DNA from: Gulbenkiania mobilis
GTDB lineage: Bacteria; Pseudomonadota; Gammaproteobacteria; Burkholderiales; Chromobacteriaceae
Direction of reading: 5' to 3'
NCBI GenBank assembly: GCA_004346645.1
Contig: SMDA01000003.1
Coordinates: forward strand, 341,307-405,306
Length of the DNA stretch: 64,000 bases
Numbering within the stretch: the stretch's first letter is position 1; the number at the start of each line of letters is the position of its first letter. Of the stretch, positions 1-8,670 are shown piece by piece. The position numbers and the translations under genes were made by a program. A model generated the notes under the pieces. The model made no database searches. It saw only the letters and a list, made by a program, of their open reading frames with translations, and was not told the origin of the DNA.

Positions 1-1
1 G

Positions 2-367
2 GCGGGCAAGACCACCTTCACCCGTGGGCTGCTCAATGGTCTGGGACATATTGGCCGTGTGAAGAGCCCGACCTATACTCTTGTCGAAACTTACACGCCG
101 ACCCCGGTGCTGACGCTCCATCATTTCGACCTCTACCGTTTCGGTGACCCGATGGAGTGGGAGGACGCCGGGTTTCGCGACTACTTCGGCCCGGACACCC
201 TCTGCATCGTGGAATGGCCGGAGAAGGCCGCCGGCGCACTGCCTCCGGCAGACCTGACTTTGCAATTGACCGTAGAAGGCACAGGCCGTCATTATTGCCT
301 GACCGCCGGCACGCCCACAGGAACAGCATGTCTTCGCACGATTTCGACCCCTCCCGCCGTCGGCTGA
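2..367 (+). CDS. tsaE: TsaE, tRNA threonylcarbamoyladenosine synthesis ATPase (5' truncated by window edge)
   Basis: This is the 3' part of a TsaE ATPase, which acts in the cytoplasm with TsaB and TsaD to make the t6A37 modification of ANN-decoding tRNAs. The frame is open from base 2 and begins inside the Walker A loop (AGKTTF). It continues through the family signatures [17 protein letters not shown] and IVEWPEKA. Only the first few dozen residues are missing. The stop lies 40 nt inside amiC, a tsaE-amidase arrangement also known from other proteobacteria, so the two genes are probably cotranscribed. The identity is confident; the true start lies outside the window. Confidence 0.93.
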   Translation, partial: AGKTTFTRGLLNGLGHIGRVKSPTYTLVETYTPTPVLTLHHFDLYRFGDPMEWEDAGFRDYFGPDTLCIVEWPEKAAGALPPADLTLQLTVEGTGRHYCLTAGTPTGTACLRTISTPPAVG

Positions 368-1569
368 TCGGCGCGGCCGCCGCCACCATTCTCCTGTCGG
401 TGAGCCGGGCCGGGTTTGCTGCGGCCAACCAGGTAGTGGCGCTGCGCGTCTGGCCTTCATCCACCTATACCCGCCTGACACTCGAGGCCAGCGACAGCCT
501 GAAGTTCAGGCACTTCCTCATGAGTGACCCCTCACGCCTGGTGGTGGACATCGAGGGCGTACAGATCAATGGCATCCTGAAGGATATCGGCAGCCAGATC
601 CAGCAGGCTGACCCCTTCATCCGTTCGGCCCGCGCTGGCCAGTTCAATAGCGACACGGTCCGCGTGGTACTGGATCTCAAGTCCGACATCAAGCCCCAGG
701 TCTTCACCCTGCCTCCGGTGGCTGAATACCGGCATCGGCTGGTGGTCGACCTCTTCCCCGCAGCGCCCCAGAACGACCCCTTGCTCAGCCTGCTCGAAGA
801 CTACAACAAGGGCACCATCGACCGTCTGCCCGAGCCCCCTGCCCGTCCGCGCGGCCGCCCCGGACAGCAGCGGCCGCTGGTCATCATGCTAGACCCGGGG
901 CACGGCGGCGAGGACCCGGGCGCCATCGGTCCGTCCGGCGTACAGGAGAAGGATGTGGTACTGCGCATCGGCAAGCAGCTCAAGCGTCTGATCGACGGCG
1001 AGCGCAACATGCGTGCCTTCATGACGCGGGAGGAAGACGTGTTTATCCCGCTGGGCGTGCGCGTAGCCAAGGCACGCAAGCTCAATGCCGACCTGTTCAT
1101 CTCGCTGCATGCCGATGCCTTCATCACCCCTACGGCCCGCGGATCTTCGGTTTTCGCACTGTCCGAAAAGGGGGCCACCAGCACGGCAGCCAAATATCTG
1201 GCGCAGACACAGAACGCGGCCGACCTGATCGGCGGGGTCAAGATCGACACCAAGGACCGCTACCTAGCCCACACCCTGCTGGACCTGACACAGACGGCTA
1301 CCATCAACGACAGCCTGAAGCTGGGCAAAGCCGTGCTGGGACAGCTGGGCGACCTCAACAAACTGCACAAGGAGCGGGTGGAGCAGGCAGGATTTGCAGT
1401 GCTGAAGGCGCCGGACATCCCCTCCATCCTGGTGGAAACGGCCTTCATCAGCAATCCGGAGGAAGAAAGGCGCCTGGTCGATAGTGGGTTCCAGCAGGAT
1501 GTGGCCAAGGCGATCTTGGGCGGGGTGCGCAGCTACTTTGCCCAAGGGGCAGCTATCGCGCGTATCTGA
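328..1569 (+). CDS. amiC: N-acetylmuramoyl-L-alanine amidase, AmiC-like, Tat-exported
   Basis: This periplasmic zinc amidase cleaves the amide bond between MurNAc and the stem peptide and helps daughter cells separate. The ATG at 328 is preceded by an AGG box. It gives 413 residues starting with a twin-arginine-like signal (SRRRLIG followed by a hydrophobic stretch), which fits the known Tat export of E. coli AmiA and AmiC. An AMIN domain (about residues 35-140) precedes the Amidase_3 domain (about 185-405). The zinc and catalytic positions are visible as [22 protein letters not shown] and LVETAFISN. The open frame extends upstream to 157 inside tsaE, but that extension would destroy the signal peptide. 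Confidence 0.93.
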   Translation: MSSHDFDPSRRRLIGAAAATILLSVSRAGFAAANQVVALRVWPSSTYTRLTLEASDSLKFRHFLMSDPSRLVVDIEGVQINGILKDIGSQIQQADPFIRSARAGQFNSDTVRVVLDLKSDIKPQVFTLPPVAEYRHRLVVDLFPAAPQNDPLLSLLEDYNKGTIDRLPEPPARPRGRPGQQRPLVIMLDPGHGGEDPGAIGPSGVQEKDVVLRIGKQLKRLIDGERNMRAFMTREEDVFIPLGVRVAKARKLNADLFISLHADAFITPTARGSSVFALSEKGATSTAAKYLAQTQNAADLIGGVKIDTKDRYLAHTLLDLTQTATINDSLKLGKAVLGQLGDLNKLHKERVEQAGFAVLKAPDIPSILVETAFISNPEEERRLVDSGFQQDVAKAILGGVRSYFAQGAAIARI

Positions 1570-1590
1570 GCGACCTCCCATACAGCCAGA

Positions 1591-1616
1591 ACGCCCCGCA
1601 TGAGCGGGGCGTTTTT
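1591..1616 (+). terminator. Rho-independent terminator of tsaE-amiC
   Basis: A 9-bp stem ACGCCCCGC/GCGGGGCGT with an ATGA loop is followed by TTTT. It lies 21 bp after the amiC stop. Confidence 0.85.
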
Positions 1617-1639
1617 ACTGCCTCTTGCAAGTGCAAGGA

Positions 1640-1840
1640 CTAGTGCGTACCCGGCCCTTCGCTGGGGGGCTCGTCACCCGAAGCCGCCACACGGTAGCGC
1701 TCCTCGGCCCACTGGCCAAGGTCGATCAGCTTGCACCGCTCGCTGCAGAAGGGGCGGTAAGGACTGTGCGCCCCCCATTCGACCGGCGTGCGGCAGATCG
1801 GGCAGGCGACAACGGTTGCGGCAGGAGAGGAGGATGTCAT
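1640..1840 (-). CDS. yacG: YacG family zinc protein (DNA gyrase inhibitor)
   Basis: This is a 66-residue protein with the YacG four-cysteine zinc site: CPIC near residue 13 and CSERC about 20 residues later, with VEW between them. E. coli YacG binds GyrB and inhibits gyrase. I chose the ATG at 1840 because it gives the usual family length. A TTG at 1876 overlapping the zapD stop would add 12 unconserved residues. It is the last gene of the leftward pilB-pilC-pilD-coaE-zapD-yacG run, a common neighbourhood for yacG. Confidence 0.88.
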   Translation of the reverse strand: MTSSSPAATVVACPICRTPVEWGAHSPYRPFCSERCKLIDLGQWAEERYRVAASGDEPPSEGPGTH

Positions 1841-1863
1841 GTCGGAGTAAAGGAGGCCAGGCC

Positions 1864-2622
1864 TCAGAACTTGCAACTGGTCAGGGCAAACTCGACATCC
1901 AGCTCGGTCTGGCGGGGCCGGGTTTCGCCGGTCACGGCGCTGATGAAACGGATGTTGAGCGCGTACTTGTTGGCCGAAAGCTCAGGCAACACGCCCAAGG
2001 TCTCGTCGTAGCCTACGCGGATCAGCTGTACCAGCTTCCCACCTGACATCTGCTGGAAGCTGCCATGGCGCGCCACATAACTATGTGTCTTGCCACTGTC
2101 ACGCAGCAGCTTGAGCAGGATGCGGGACGCTTCGGCCGTGGGGCGCAATGGGGCCACCCAGCGTGTCAGATCGCACCGGCGCGCCTCCGCAGGTTTCTGC
2201 TGCCATAGATAGTAGGAGGGCAGGTCAAACTGGCAGGTACCCCCGGGAATGCCTGCGCGCTGCTTGATCGCCATCAGCCATTCGTTTTCCCGCAGGTGCT
2301 GACCGAACTTGCCCGTCAGGTCCAGCAGACCCAGGGTAGTGCGCTCAATGTCTTCCAGCACGCCTTCGAGCGTGTCCTCGGCTACTTCCGGATTGTTGCG
2401 CCAACCCTCCAGCACCTGCTTTTGGCGCTCCAGCTCCTGCAGGAGATCCGCCTTGAGGTCGGCACGCGAGGCCGTTTCCATCAGCTCGAACAGCACGAGC
2501 AGAGCCGCATGGTGTTCGAAGGGGTGATCACGGGCAATGAAGAAATCAAGCCGGGCATACAGCTGCTCGAGCCGCAGCAAACTGCGGGTGCGCTCGGTGA
2601 CGGGAAATTCGAAACTGATCAC
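1864..2622 (-). CDS. zapD: Cell division protein ZapD
   Basis: ZapD (DUF1342 family, YacF in E. coli) crosslinks FtsZ filaments at the division ring. The 252-residue length and the start [20 protein letters not shown] match the family, which is a helical N-terminal part followed by a beta domain ending at residue 252. It lies between coaE (37-bp gap) and yacG, the same order as in many beta- and gammaproteobacteria. One copy of the 10-mer GTTGGCCGAA lies inside the gene at 1969-1978. Confidence 0.92.
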   Translation of the reverse strand: MISFEFPVTERTRSLLRLEQLYARLDFFIARDHPFEHHAALLVLFELMETASRADLKADLLQELERQKQVLEGWRNNPEVAEDTLEGVLEDIERTTLGLLDLTGKFGQHLRENEWLMAIKQRAGIPGGTCQFDLPSYYLWQQKPAEARRCDLTRWVAPLRPTAEASRILLKLLRDSGKTHSYVARHGSFQQMSGGKLVQLIRVGYDETLGVLPELSANKYALNIRFISAVTGETRPRQTELDVEFALTSCKF

Positions 2623-2659
2623 AGCAGATCTGCCCTGTCTGGTGGCTGGTTGACCAGCC

Positions 2660-3283
2660 TTATTGCGGGGTCTTGGCGAAGTTCGCTAGATAATAATGGT
2701 GTTTGTCGTCCACTTGAAGCATGAGTTCCTCCAGCGCGCCGTTATTGACGATGACATCGTCCGCCCGCGCCAGGCGCTCCGCTCTCGGCAGTTGTGCCGC
2801 CATGATGGCTGCGACAGCTTCTTGGCTCAATCCGTTGCGCCGCATCACTCGCTCCTTCTGCAGAGCCTCGTCGCAATCGACCACCAGCGTGCGCGCCAGC
2901 CAAGGCTGATAATGACCGGTTTCGAACAGGAGGGGCACTACCAGCACGCGGTAGGGTCCTCCGGACTGTGAGAGCGCTTCGAAACTTGCCTGACGAATCA
3001 TTGGATGCAAAATGGCTTCCAGGACCTTACGGACCGCGGGATCCGCAAACACCCGCTGGCGCATGACGGTTCGGTCCAGTGCCCCATTGGCGGACTGCAC
3101 CCCGGGGCCGAAGGCCTGGAGGATGGCCGGCATCGCCGCACCGTCCGGCCCGGTCAAGTCATGGGCAATCTGATCGGTATCCACCACCGGTATCCCATGC
3201 GCGGCAAAGCGGTCTGCCACCGCGCTCTTGCCCGAACCGATACCACCGGTGAGCCCGATCACGGGAATGTCTGGTTTAGCCAT
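2660..3283 (-). CDS. coaE: Dephospho-CoA kinase
   Basis: CoaE phosphorylates the 3'-hydroxyl of the ribose of dephospho-CoA in the last step of coenzyme A synthesis. The 207-residue protein starts at the ATG at 3283 and opens with the P-loop GLTGGIGSGKSAVA. VVDTDQIAHDL and the PLLFET segment are also typical. An upstream extension in frame to 3373 overlaps pilD and has no similarity to the family. The ATG lies inside the last codons of pilD (8-nt overlap), which suggests translational coupling. Confidence 0.95.
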   Translation of the reverse strand: MAKPDIPVIGLTGGIGSGKSAVADRFAAHGIPVVDTDQIAHDLTGPDGAAMPAILQAFGPGVQSANGALDRTVMRQRVFADPAVRKVLEAILHPMIRQASFEALSQSGGPYRVLVVPLLFETGHYQPWLARTLVVDCDEALQKERVMRRNGLSQEAVAAIMAAQLPRAERLARADDVIVNNGALEELMLQVDDKHHYYLANFAKTPQ

Positions 3284-4139
3284 GCAGATACCATGCAAGA
3301 AACGGCGACCCCCACAGCAGGGCCACCCAACCGGCCACGGCCAGATAGGGGCCGAACGGCAGCGGCTGTCCACGACCGTGCCGCGCCATGAGGATCAGCG
3401 CGACCCCAAATACTGCCCCCACCACCGAAGACAAGAGAATGATAAGGGGCACCTGCACCCAGCCCAGCCAGGCCCCCAATGCCGCCAGCAGTTTGAAATC
3501 CCCGTAACCCATGCCCTCCTTGCCGGTGGCCAGACGGAAGGCCCAGTACACGCTCCACAGGAGGCCGTAGCCCAGCATGGCGCCCAGCACGGCATCTTCC
3601 AGTGGAACGCGCCCGGTGTAGAGGTTGAAGGCCAGCCCCAGCCAGAGGAGCGGCAGCGTCAGGTTATCTGGGAGAAGGTGGGTGTCGGCATCAATGAAAG
3701 CCAGCGCAATCAGGAAGGCGGTGAAAGCGGCATAACCGACAAAAGCGATTCCGGCCCCGTAATGGTAAGCCAGCAAGGCAAACAGGCCACCCGTGAGGGC
3801 CTCCACCATGGGGTAGCGCCAGCTAATGGGTGCCCGACATGCAGCACACCGGCCACGCAACACTGCAAAGCCAGCCAGAGGGATGTTGTGCCAGGGACGG
3901 ATGGCGCTACCGCAAGCTGGGCAGGCCGATCTGGGCGTCCACAAGGAGTAGGCAGCCCCCGAGGCAGGGGCGTCTCCCATGCCATAGGCGGCACATTCCA
4001 TGCGCCAGTGCGCTTCCAGCATCCTGGGCACCCGGTGGATGACCACATTCAGAAAGCTGCCGATCACCAACCCCAGCATCAGGGCCAGCACCACGAAAAC
4101 GGAGGGGTTGGCCGAAAGGAGCGCAAGCAGTTCCGCCAT
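3276..4139 (-). CDS. pilD: Type IV prepilin peptidase / N-methyltransferase PilD
   Basis: This polytopic inner-membrane aspartic protease cleaves the leader of type IV prepilins and pseudopilins and methylates the new N-terminus. The 287-residue protein has the N-terminal membrane segment, a cytoplasmic zinc loop with two Cys pairs (CPACG and CAAC), and the two catalytic aspartates in FIDADTHLLPD and GYGDFKLL. The start overlaps the pilC stop by one base (TGATG). The gene contains one GTTGGCCGAA copy at 4107-4116. Substrates would include pilin and, if the cell is transformable, minor DNA-binding pilins. Confidence 0.96.
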   Translation of the reverse strand: MAELLALLSANPSVFVVLALMLGLVIGSFLNVVIHRVPRMLEAHWRMECAAYGMGDAPASGAAYSLWTPRSACPACGSAIRPWHNIPLAGFAVLRGRCAACRAPISWRYPMVEALTGGLFALLAYHYGAGIAFVGYAAFTAFLIALAFIDADTHLLPDNLTLPLLWLGLAFNLYTGRVPLEDAVLGAMLGYGLLWSVYWAFRLATGKEGMGYGDFKLLAALGAWLGWVQVPLIILLSSVVGAVFGVALILMARHGRGQPLPFGPYLAVAGWVALLWGSPFLAWYLHG

Positions 4140-5362
4140 CAGCCCACCACCTGCCCCATCTTGAAGATTGGCATGTACATGGCGATCACCAGCCCGCCGA
4201 TCAGCACACCCAAGATAATCATGATCAGGGGCTCGAGCAGACTGGACAGGGCAGCCACCGCGTTGTCGACTTCTTCCTCATAAAAGTCGGCCACCTTGTC
4301 GAGCATGCTGTCGAGCGAGCCCGACTCCTCGCCAATCGACGTCATCTGCAGCACCATGTTGGGGAACAGGTCGGTACGCTGCATCGAGAAGCTGAGACTG
4401 GAGCCGGCGCTGACATCACTCTGCACCTGCTTGGTAGCCTCGGCATACACCTGGTTGCCCGAGGCCCCGCCGACCGAGTCGAGCGCTTCCACCAAGGGCA
4501 CGCCGGCCGTGAACAGCGTGGACAGGGTCCGGGCCCAGCGGGCAATGGTCGCCTTGCGCACGATGTCGCCCAGCACCGGCAGCCGCAGTATCAGGGCATC
4601 CATTTTTTCACGCAGCGCCGGGCTACGTTTGAACAGGGTAACGATGGCCACGATGCCCCCGATCAGCCCGCCGAAGATCAGCCACCAGTAGTTCACGAAC
4701 AGGTCCGACAGCCAGATCACTACCAGCGTTGGGGCCGGCAGGTCTGCGCCGAAGCTGGAAAAAAGCTCCTTGAAGGCGGGAATCACGTAAATCATGATCA
4801 CCGCCGTAATGATGAAGGCCGTGGCGATGATGGCAGTGGGGTAGATCATGGCGGATTTAATCTTTCCCTTCACCGCCATCACCTTTTCCTTGTAGGTGGC
4901 CAGCTTGTCCAGCAGGGAATCGAGCACGCCCCCGGTTTCGCCGGCCGCGATGATGTTGACGAACAGCTTGTCGAAATAGACCGGGCGCTTGCTGAAGGCC
5001 TCGGCAAGGCTGGAGCCCGCCTCCACGTCCGCCCGCACTTCCAGCAGCATCCGCGTCACCGCCGGATTGCCATGCCCCTTGGCGGCGATGTCGAAAGCCT
5101 GCAGCAAGGGAACACCTGCACGCATCATGGTGGAAAGCTGTCGCGTGAACAGGGTGATGTCCTTCTCAGTGATCCGTCGCCCAAACCCCCTGCGGCGCTT
5201 GACCTTGACGACAGTGATGCCCTGACGGCGCAGCTGGGTCTTGGCCACAGCCTCGGTTTCCGCACGCATTTCGCCCCGGATCACCTTGCCTGCGCGGTCC
5301 TTGCCTTCCCACTCCCAGATATAGCCGGGAGCCCGCTCATTTTTCTTGTTCGACGTCGCCAT
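4139..5362 (-). CDS. pilC: Type IV pilus inner-membrane platform protein PilC
   Basis: PilC is the GspF/PilC-family membrane platform that couples the assembly ATPase to the growing pilus. The 407-residue protein holds two repeated T2SSF domains (about residues 75-195 and 275-400), each starting with a motif such as FTRQLSTMMRAGVPLLQ and containing the family GE(T/E)SG element (GETGG, GEESG). There are three membrane segments. It is followed directly by pilD and preceded by pilB after 47 bp, the standard order. Confidence 0.96.
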   Translation of the reverse strand: MATSNKKNERAPGYIWEWEGKDRAGKVIRGEMRAETEAVAKTQLRRQGITVVKVKRRRGFGRRITEKDITLFTRQLSTMMRAGVPLLQAFDIAAKGHGNPAVTRMLLEVRADVEAGSSLAEAFSKRPVYFDKLFVNIIAAGETGGVLDSLLDKLATYKEKVMAVKGKIKSAMIYPTAIIATAFIITAVIMIYVIPAFKELFSSFGADLPAPTLVVIWLSDLFVNYWWLIFGGLIGGIVAIVTLFKRSPALREKMDALILRLPVLGDIVRKATIARWARTLSTLFTAGVPLVEALDSVGGASGNQVYAEATKQVQSDVSAGSSLSFSMQRTDLFPNMVLQMTSIGEESGSLDSMLDKVADFYEEEVDNAVAALSSLLEPLIMIILGVLIGGLVIAMYMPIFKMGQVVG

Positions 5363-5409
5363 GTTGTTCCAACCGTCTTTCTTCGCCCTGTTCGGGGTTG
5401 CCTGCCCTG

Positions 5410-7119
5410 TCAGTCATTGGTGACGGCCACCACCTCAGCCAGCGAAGTGATGCCATGTCGCACCTTGATGAGACCGGCATGACGCAGATCGATCATGCCT
5501 TCGCGCAGTGCCAGGTCTTGGATGTCCACTGCCGTTCCGTTCTGCATGATCAGGCGAGTCATGGCTTCCGTGATGGGCATCACCTCGTACAACCCCACCC
5601 GTCCTCGGTAACCGGTATCACGGCATTCACCGCAGCCCACGGGTCCATAGGGCTGCCAGCTGCCATCGAGCTGCGCCTCTGAAAAGCCTGCGCGCAGCAG
5701 CGCCTCCCGCGGGATGTCCACTGGTGCCTTGCAATGGTTGCACAGTTTGCGGGCCAGGCGTTGGGCCATGATCAACAAAACCGAACTGGCCACGTTGAAT
5801 GGCGCGACCCCCATGTTGAGCAGACGTGTCAGTGTGGCCGGGGCGTTATTGGTGTGCAGGGTGGAAAACACCATATGCCCCGTCTGGGCCGCCTTGATGG
5901 AGATGTCCGCCGTCTCGAAGTCCCGGATTTCCCCCACCATGATCACATCAGGATCCTGTCGCAGAAACGCCTTCAATGCCGAGGCGAAGGTCAGCCCAGC
6001 CCGTTCGTTCACGTTGACCTGGTTGATGCCCGGCAGGTTGATTTCCACCGGATCTTCCGCCGTCGAGATATTGATGTTGGGCTTGTTGAGGATGTTAAGA
6101 CAGGTATAGAGCGACACCGTCTTGCCGCTACCCGTCGGGCCGGTAACCAGCACCATGCCATAGGGGCGCTGGATCGCCTCCATCAGCAGGGTCTTCTGTT
6201 CGGGCTCAAAGCCAAGTTGGTCGATGTCCAGCGTGGCAGCGGACTGATCCAGAATCCGCATCACGATCTTCTCGCCGTACAGCGTCGGCAGCGTGCTCAC
6301 CCGGAAATCGATAGCGCGATGTTTGGACAACACCAGCTTCAGGCGACCGTCCTGTGGTACCCGCTTTTCCGAGATGTCCAGCCGGGAGATGACCTTGATA
6401 CGTGAAGCGATCTTGTCCTTCAGCAGGAGCGGCGGCTGGGCCACTTCCTTGAGTTCTCCGTCCACCCGATAACGGATGCGGTAGAACTTCTCGTAGGGCT
6501 CAAAATGGATATCGGAAGCGCCGCCGTTCACCGCATCCAGCAGCACCTTGTGGATGAACTTGACGACGGGCGCATCTTCCACCTCGCTCTGCAGCGTTTC
6601 GCCAGCCGGCTCCTCGTCAGGATTGGCAAACTCCAGCTCACCGAAGTCTTCGTTGTCCAGCTCCCGGATGGCCGAGGTAGCCTCCTGCCGATACCGCTCC
6701 ACCACCTTGGAGAGTTTGTCATCCTCTACGATCACGACTTCGATCGACAGCCCCGTCTTGAAGGTGATGGCATGAAACGCCGAAGTCTGCGTGGGGTCGG
6801 AGGTGCCGATAAACAAGCGATTACTGCGTTTGAAGAGCGGAATCAGGCGTCGACTGCTGACCAGTTCCTCGTCGATCAGACCCTTGGGTAGTTGCTCGGG
6901 GTCGATCGCATTCAGATCCAGCAAGGGGAAACCGAACAGGCGTGACGCAAACAGCGCCACTTCCAGTGCCGTCATCTTCTTGCTCAGCACCAGTTGCTCG
7001 ACAAAACTCAGATTGGCTGCCTGAGCCTGCCGCTGAATGGCCTCTGCATCCGGCAGCAGCAAGGCATTGTTCTGGACCAGGGCCCGGCCCAACCCGGAGA
7101 CCGCCGACAAGGTATCCAT
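5410..7119 (-). CDS. pilB: Type IV pilus assembly ATPase PilB
   Basis: PilB is the hexameric extension motor. The 569-residue version starting at the ATG at 7119 fits the family. It has an N-terminal MshEN-type domain, Walker A GPTGSGKT, an Asp box and His box region, Walker B with VIMVGEIRD, and a C-terminal tetracysteine zinc site (CNHC and CGEC). A GTG at 7167 would add 16 residues. The ribosome site is not decisive: GGAG lies 14 nt before the ATG. It is the first gene of the operon, with a TATAAT hexamer upstream. Confidence 0.95.
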   Translation of the reverse strand: MDTLSAVSGLGRALVQNNALLLPDAEAIQRQAQAANLSFVEQLVLSKKMTALEVALFASRLFGFPLLDLNAIDPEQLPKGLIDEELVSSRRLIPLFKRSNRLFIGTSDPTQTSAFHAITFKTGLSIEVVIVEDDKLSKVVERYRQEATSAIRELDNEDFGELEFANPDEEPAGETLQSEVEDAPVVKFIHKVLLDAVNGGASDIHFEPYEKFYRIRYRVDGELKEVAQPPLLLKDKIASRIKVISRLDISEKRVPQDGRLKLVLSKHRAIDFRVSTLPTLYGEKIVMRILDQSAATLDIDQLGFEPEQKTLLMEAIQRPYGMVLVTGPTGSGKTVSLYTCLNILNKPNINISTAEDPVEINLPGINQVNVNERAGLTFASALKAFLRQDPDVIMVGEIRDFETADISIKAAQTGHMVFSTLHTNNAPATLTRLLNMGVAPFNVASSVLLIMAQRLARKLCNHCKAPVDIPREALLRAGFSEAQLDGSWQPYGPVGCGECRDTGYRGRVGLYEVMPITEAMTRLIMQNGTAVDIQDLALREGMIDLRHAGLIKVRHGITSLAEVVAVTND

Positions 7120-7192
7120 GCGAGGAACGACAACTCCGAAAGATGTAAGAGGAAAGGCGAACGTCACCGCTTGCGTACGTCATGCCGCAGCC

Positions 7193-7221
7193 ATTATACG
7201 GCCGAACAGGGCGCTGGCCCA
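7193..7221 (-). promoter_or_regulatory. Candidate sigma-70 promoter of the pilB operon
   Basis: On the minus strand there is a perfect -10 TATAAT (7193-7198). The -35 at 17-bp spacing (TGGGCC) is poor. The start would lie about 65 nt before the pilB ATG. Confidence 0.45.
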
Positions 7222-7269
7222 TATGCCTTTGTGCCCTCTTGCATGAGGCGAGAAGAGGCCCCTAGAAAA

Positions 7270-7295
7270 TGAAAAAGCCGCCTTGCGGCGGCTTT
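7270..7295 (-). terminator. Terminator of the porin gene
   Basis: The stem AAAGCCGCC/GGCGGCTTT has a 4-nt loop. On the minus strand it is followed by a run of T residues. It lies 25 bp past the porin stop. Confidence 0.85.
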
Positions 7296-7319
7296 CATTC
7301 AGATCAGTCCGGAAACTGA

Positions 7320-8294
7320 TTAGAAGGAGTGTACTACGTTGAAGCCAACGGTACGAACGTCGTCGTCTTTGCCGTCGAAGTTCAGCTTGCCGTAGGACAG
7401 CTGACCAACGGTACGCTTGGAGAAGGCGTAGTCAACACCAACCACGTACTGTTTGTAGTCGCTGTTGTCGATGGTGTCGCCACCAATTTCCTTCATGTTC
7501 CAGCCTTTGGCCAGGGAGAACTTCGGCGTGAAGGCACCCATGGTGTAACCAACGGTCAGAGCCGCTTCGCGGGTCTTAACTTCATCAGCACCCAGCCAGC
7601 CGAAGTCACCCTTGGTTTGCTGGTAGCCCAGGCCCACGAACAGGTTGTTGGCATCGTAGCCGGCTTCTACGCGGTGTACTTGGCCAGTTTTGTTGTCGCC
7701 GTACTGGTCAGCGTTGCGCTGGTAGGCGTACGAAGCGAAGATACCGTTGGCGTTGTAGTCGATGCCAGCGTAGGTGGTGTGACGGTTGTTGCCGTCGTTG
7801 CGCTCTTCGTCAACACCGTGACCAACGTTGAACTTCACGCCGCCGAAGTCCGGGCTGTCGTAGCGAACGGAGTTAGCCAGACGGTAACCAGTACGGGTGA
7901 ACAGGCTCAGACCTTGAGCGTCGGAGTTGTATTCCCACAGGTCGATCAGGCCCAGGTCGTTCAGGGAGTTGTTGATGTAACCCAGACGGACCTTACCGAA
8001 GCTACCTTCCATACCCAGGAACGACTGACGGGTGCCGAACGAGGTGCCTTCGCCGCTGTCCACAGCGATCTTGGACTCAACCTGCCACAGGGCCTTCAGG
8101 CCGTTGCCCAGGTCTTCGGTGCCCTTGAAGCCGATACGGGAACCGTAGTCTTCAACCAGGTTGTTGGAACCAGCTTCGCCAACTTTGGTGTTTTCAACAC
8201 CGGCTTTGATCTTGCCGTAGATTACAACGTCTGCCAGCGACAGAGTCGGGATAGCAGCAGCAGCTACAGCCAGAGCGATCAGCTTCTTGTTCAT
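7320..8294 (-). CDS. Major outer-membrane porin, neisserial/betaproteobacterial Gram-negative porin family
   Basis: This is a trimeric 16-stranded beta-barrel general porin. The 324-residue precursor has a clear signal peptide (MNKKLIALAVAAAAIPTLSLA) and then the family start DVVIYGKIKAGVE. Alternating amphipathic strands follow, including the typical SRIGFKGTEDLGNGLKA element. The protein ends with phenylalanine (VVHSF), the outer-membrane assembly signal. AAAGGA lies just before the ATG. It has its own promoter and terminator and is probably highly expressed. The pore selectivity cannot be read from the sequence. Confidence 0.95.
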   Translation of the reverse strand: MNKKLIALAVAAAAIPTLSLADVVIYGKIKAGVENTKVGEAGSNNLVEDYGSRIGFKGTEDLGNGLKALWQVESKIAVDSGEGTSFGTRQSFLGMEGSFGKVRLGYINNSLNDLGLIDLWEYNSDAQGLSLFTRTGYRLANSVRYDSPDFGGVKFNVGHGVDEERNDGNNRHTTYAGIDYNANGIFASYAYQRNADQYGDNKTGQVHRVEAGYDANNLFVGLGYQQTKGDFGWLGADEVKTREAALTVGYTMGAFTPKFSLAKGWNMKEIGGDTIDNSDYKQYVVGVDYAFSKRTVGQLSYGKLNFDGKDDDVRTVGFNVVHSF

Positions 8295-8399
8295 CGCTAT
8301 ATCCTTTCAAGTCATTCAAGTGAGAGCCCGATTCCGACCGATTGAAGCCGAACGGGCCGGGCATCTGGGATCGCCATGTGGTCTGACGATTCTGAGCGG

Positions 8400-8428
8400 A
8401 CTATAAATCCGACGTTGTGGAAATACAA
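8400..8428 (-). promoter_or_regulatory. Sigma-70 promoter of the porin gene
   Basis: On the minus strand the -35 TTGTAT (8423-8428) is separated by exactly 17 bp from the -10 TATAGT (8400-8405). The transcript would have a leader of about 98 nt, long enough for sRNA control, which is common for porins. Confidence 0.7.
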
Positions 8429-8670
8429 AACCGGGCGGCAGCGCCTTGCGGCCGCCTGAAGAGTTTTTGCAACAAAAAAAGCTAAGTCTTTGTTATATAA
8501 AGAGATATGAAAACGTCGGTTTTGTTGTCTGTTTGCAACACATACGCTTCAGAAGGGTAAAAGTGTTGCATAAAAGTCAAAACAGCCCTTGAACAAGCCC
8601 AGCAAACCGCCCGCCTTTTCCTTGTTCAGTGCCACAATCCACGCCCTGCTTCGAGAAGATAACCCCCAGC
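8429..8670. other. Intergenic region between the divergent porin and phrB genes
   Basis: The stretch 8460-8580 is AT-rich, with A tracts and the repeated word TTGCAACA. It probably holds upstream control elements for the porin and the phrB promoter. I see no gene or classified site in it. Confidence 0.4.

Noticed and set aside
7329..8345. A 338-codon open frame opposite the porin gene
   Set aside because: It mirrors the porin codons on the other strand and is low in complexity (Val/Gly-rich). It has no ribosome site, and the porin is unmistakable.
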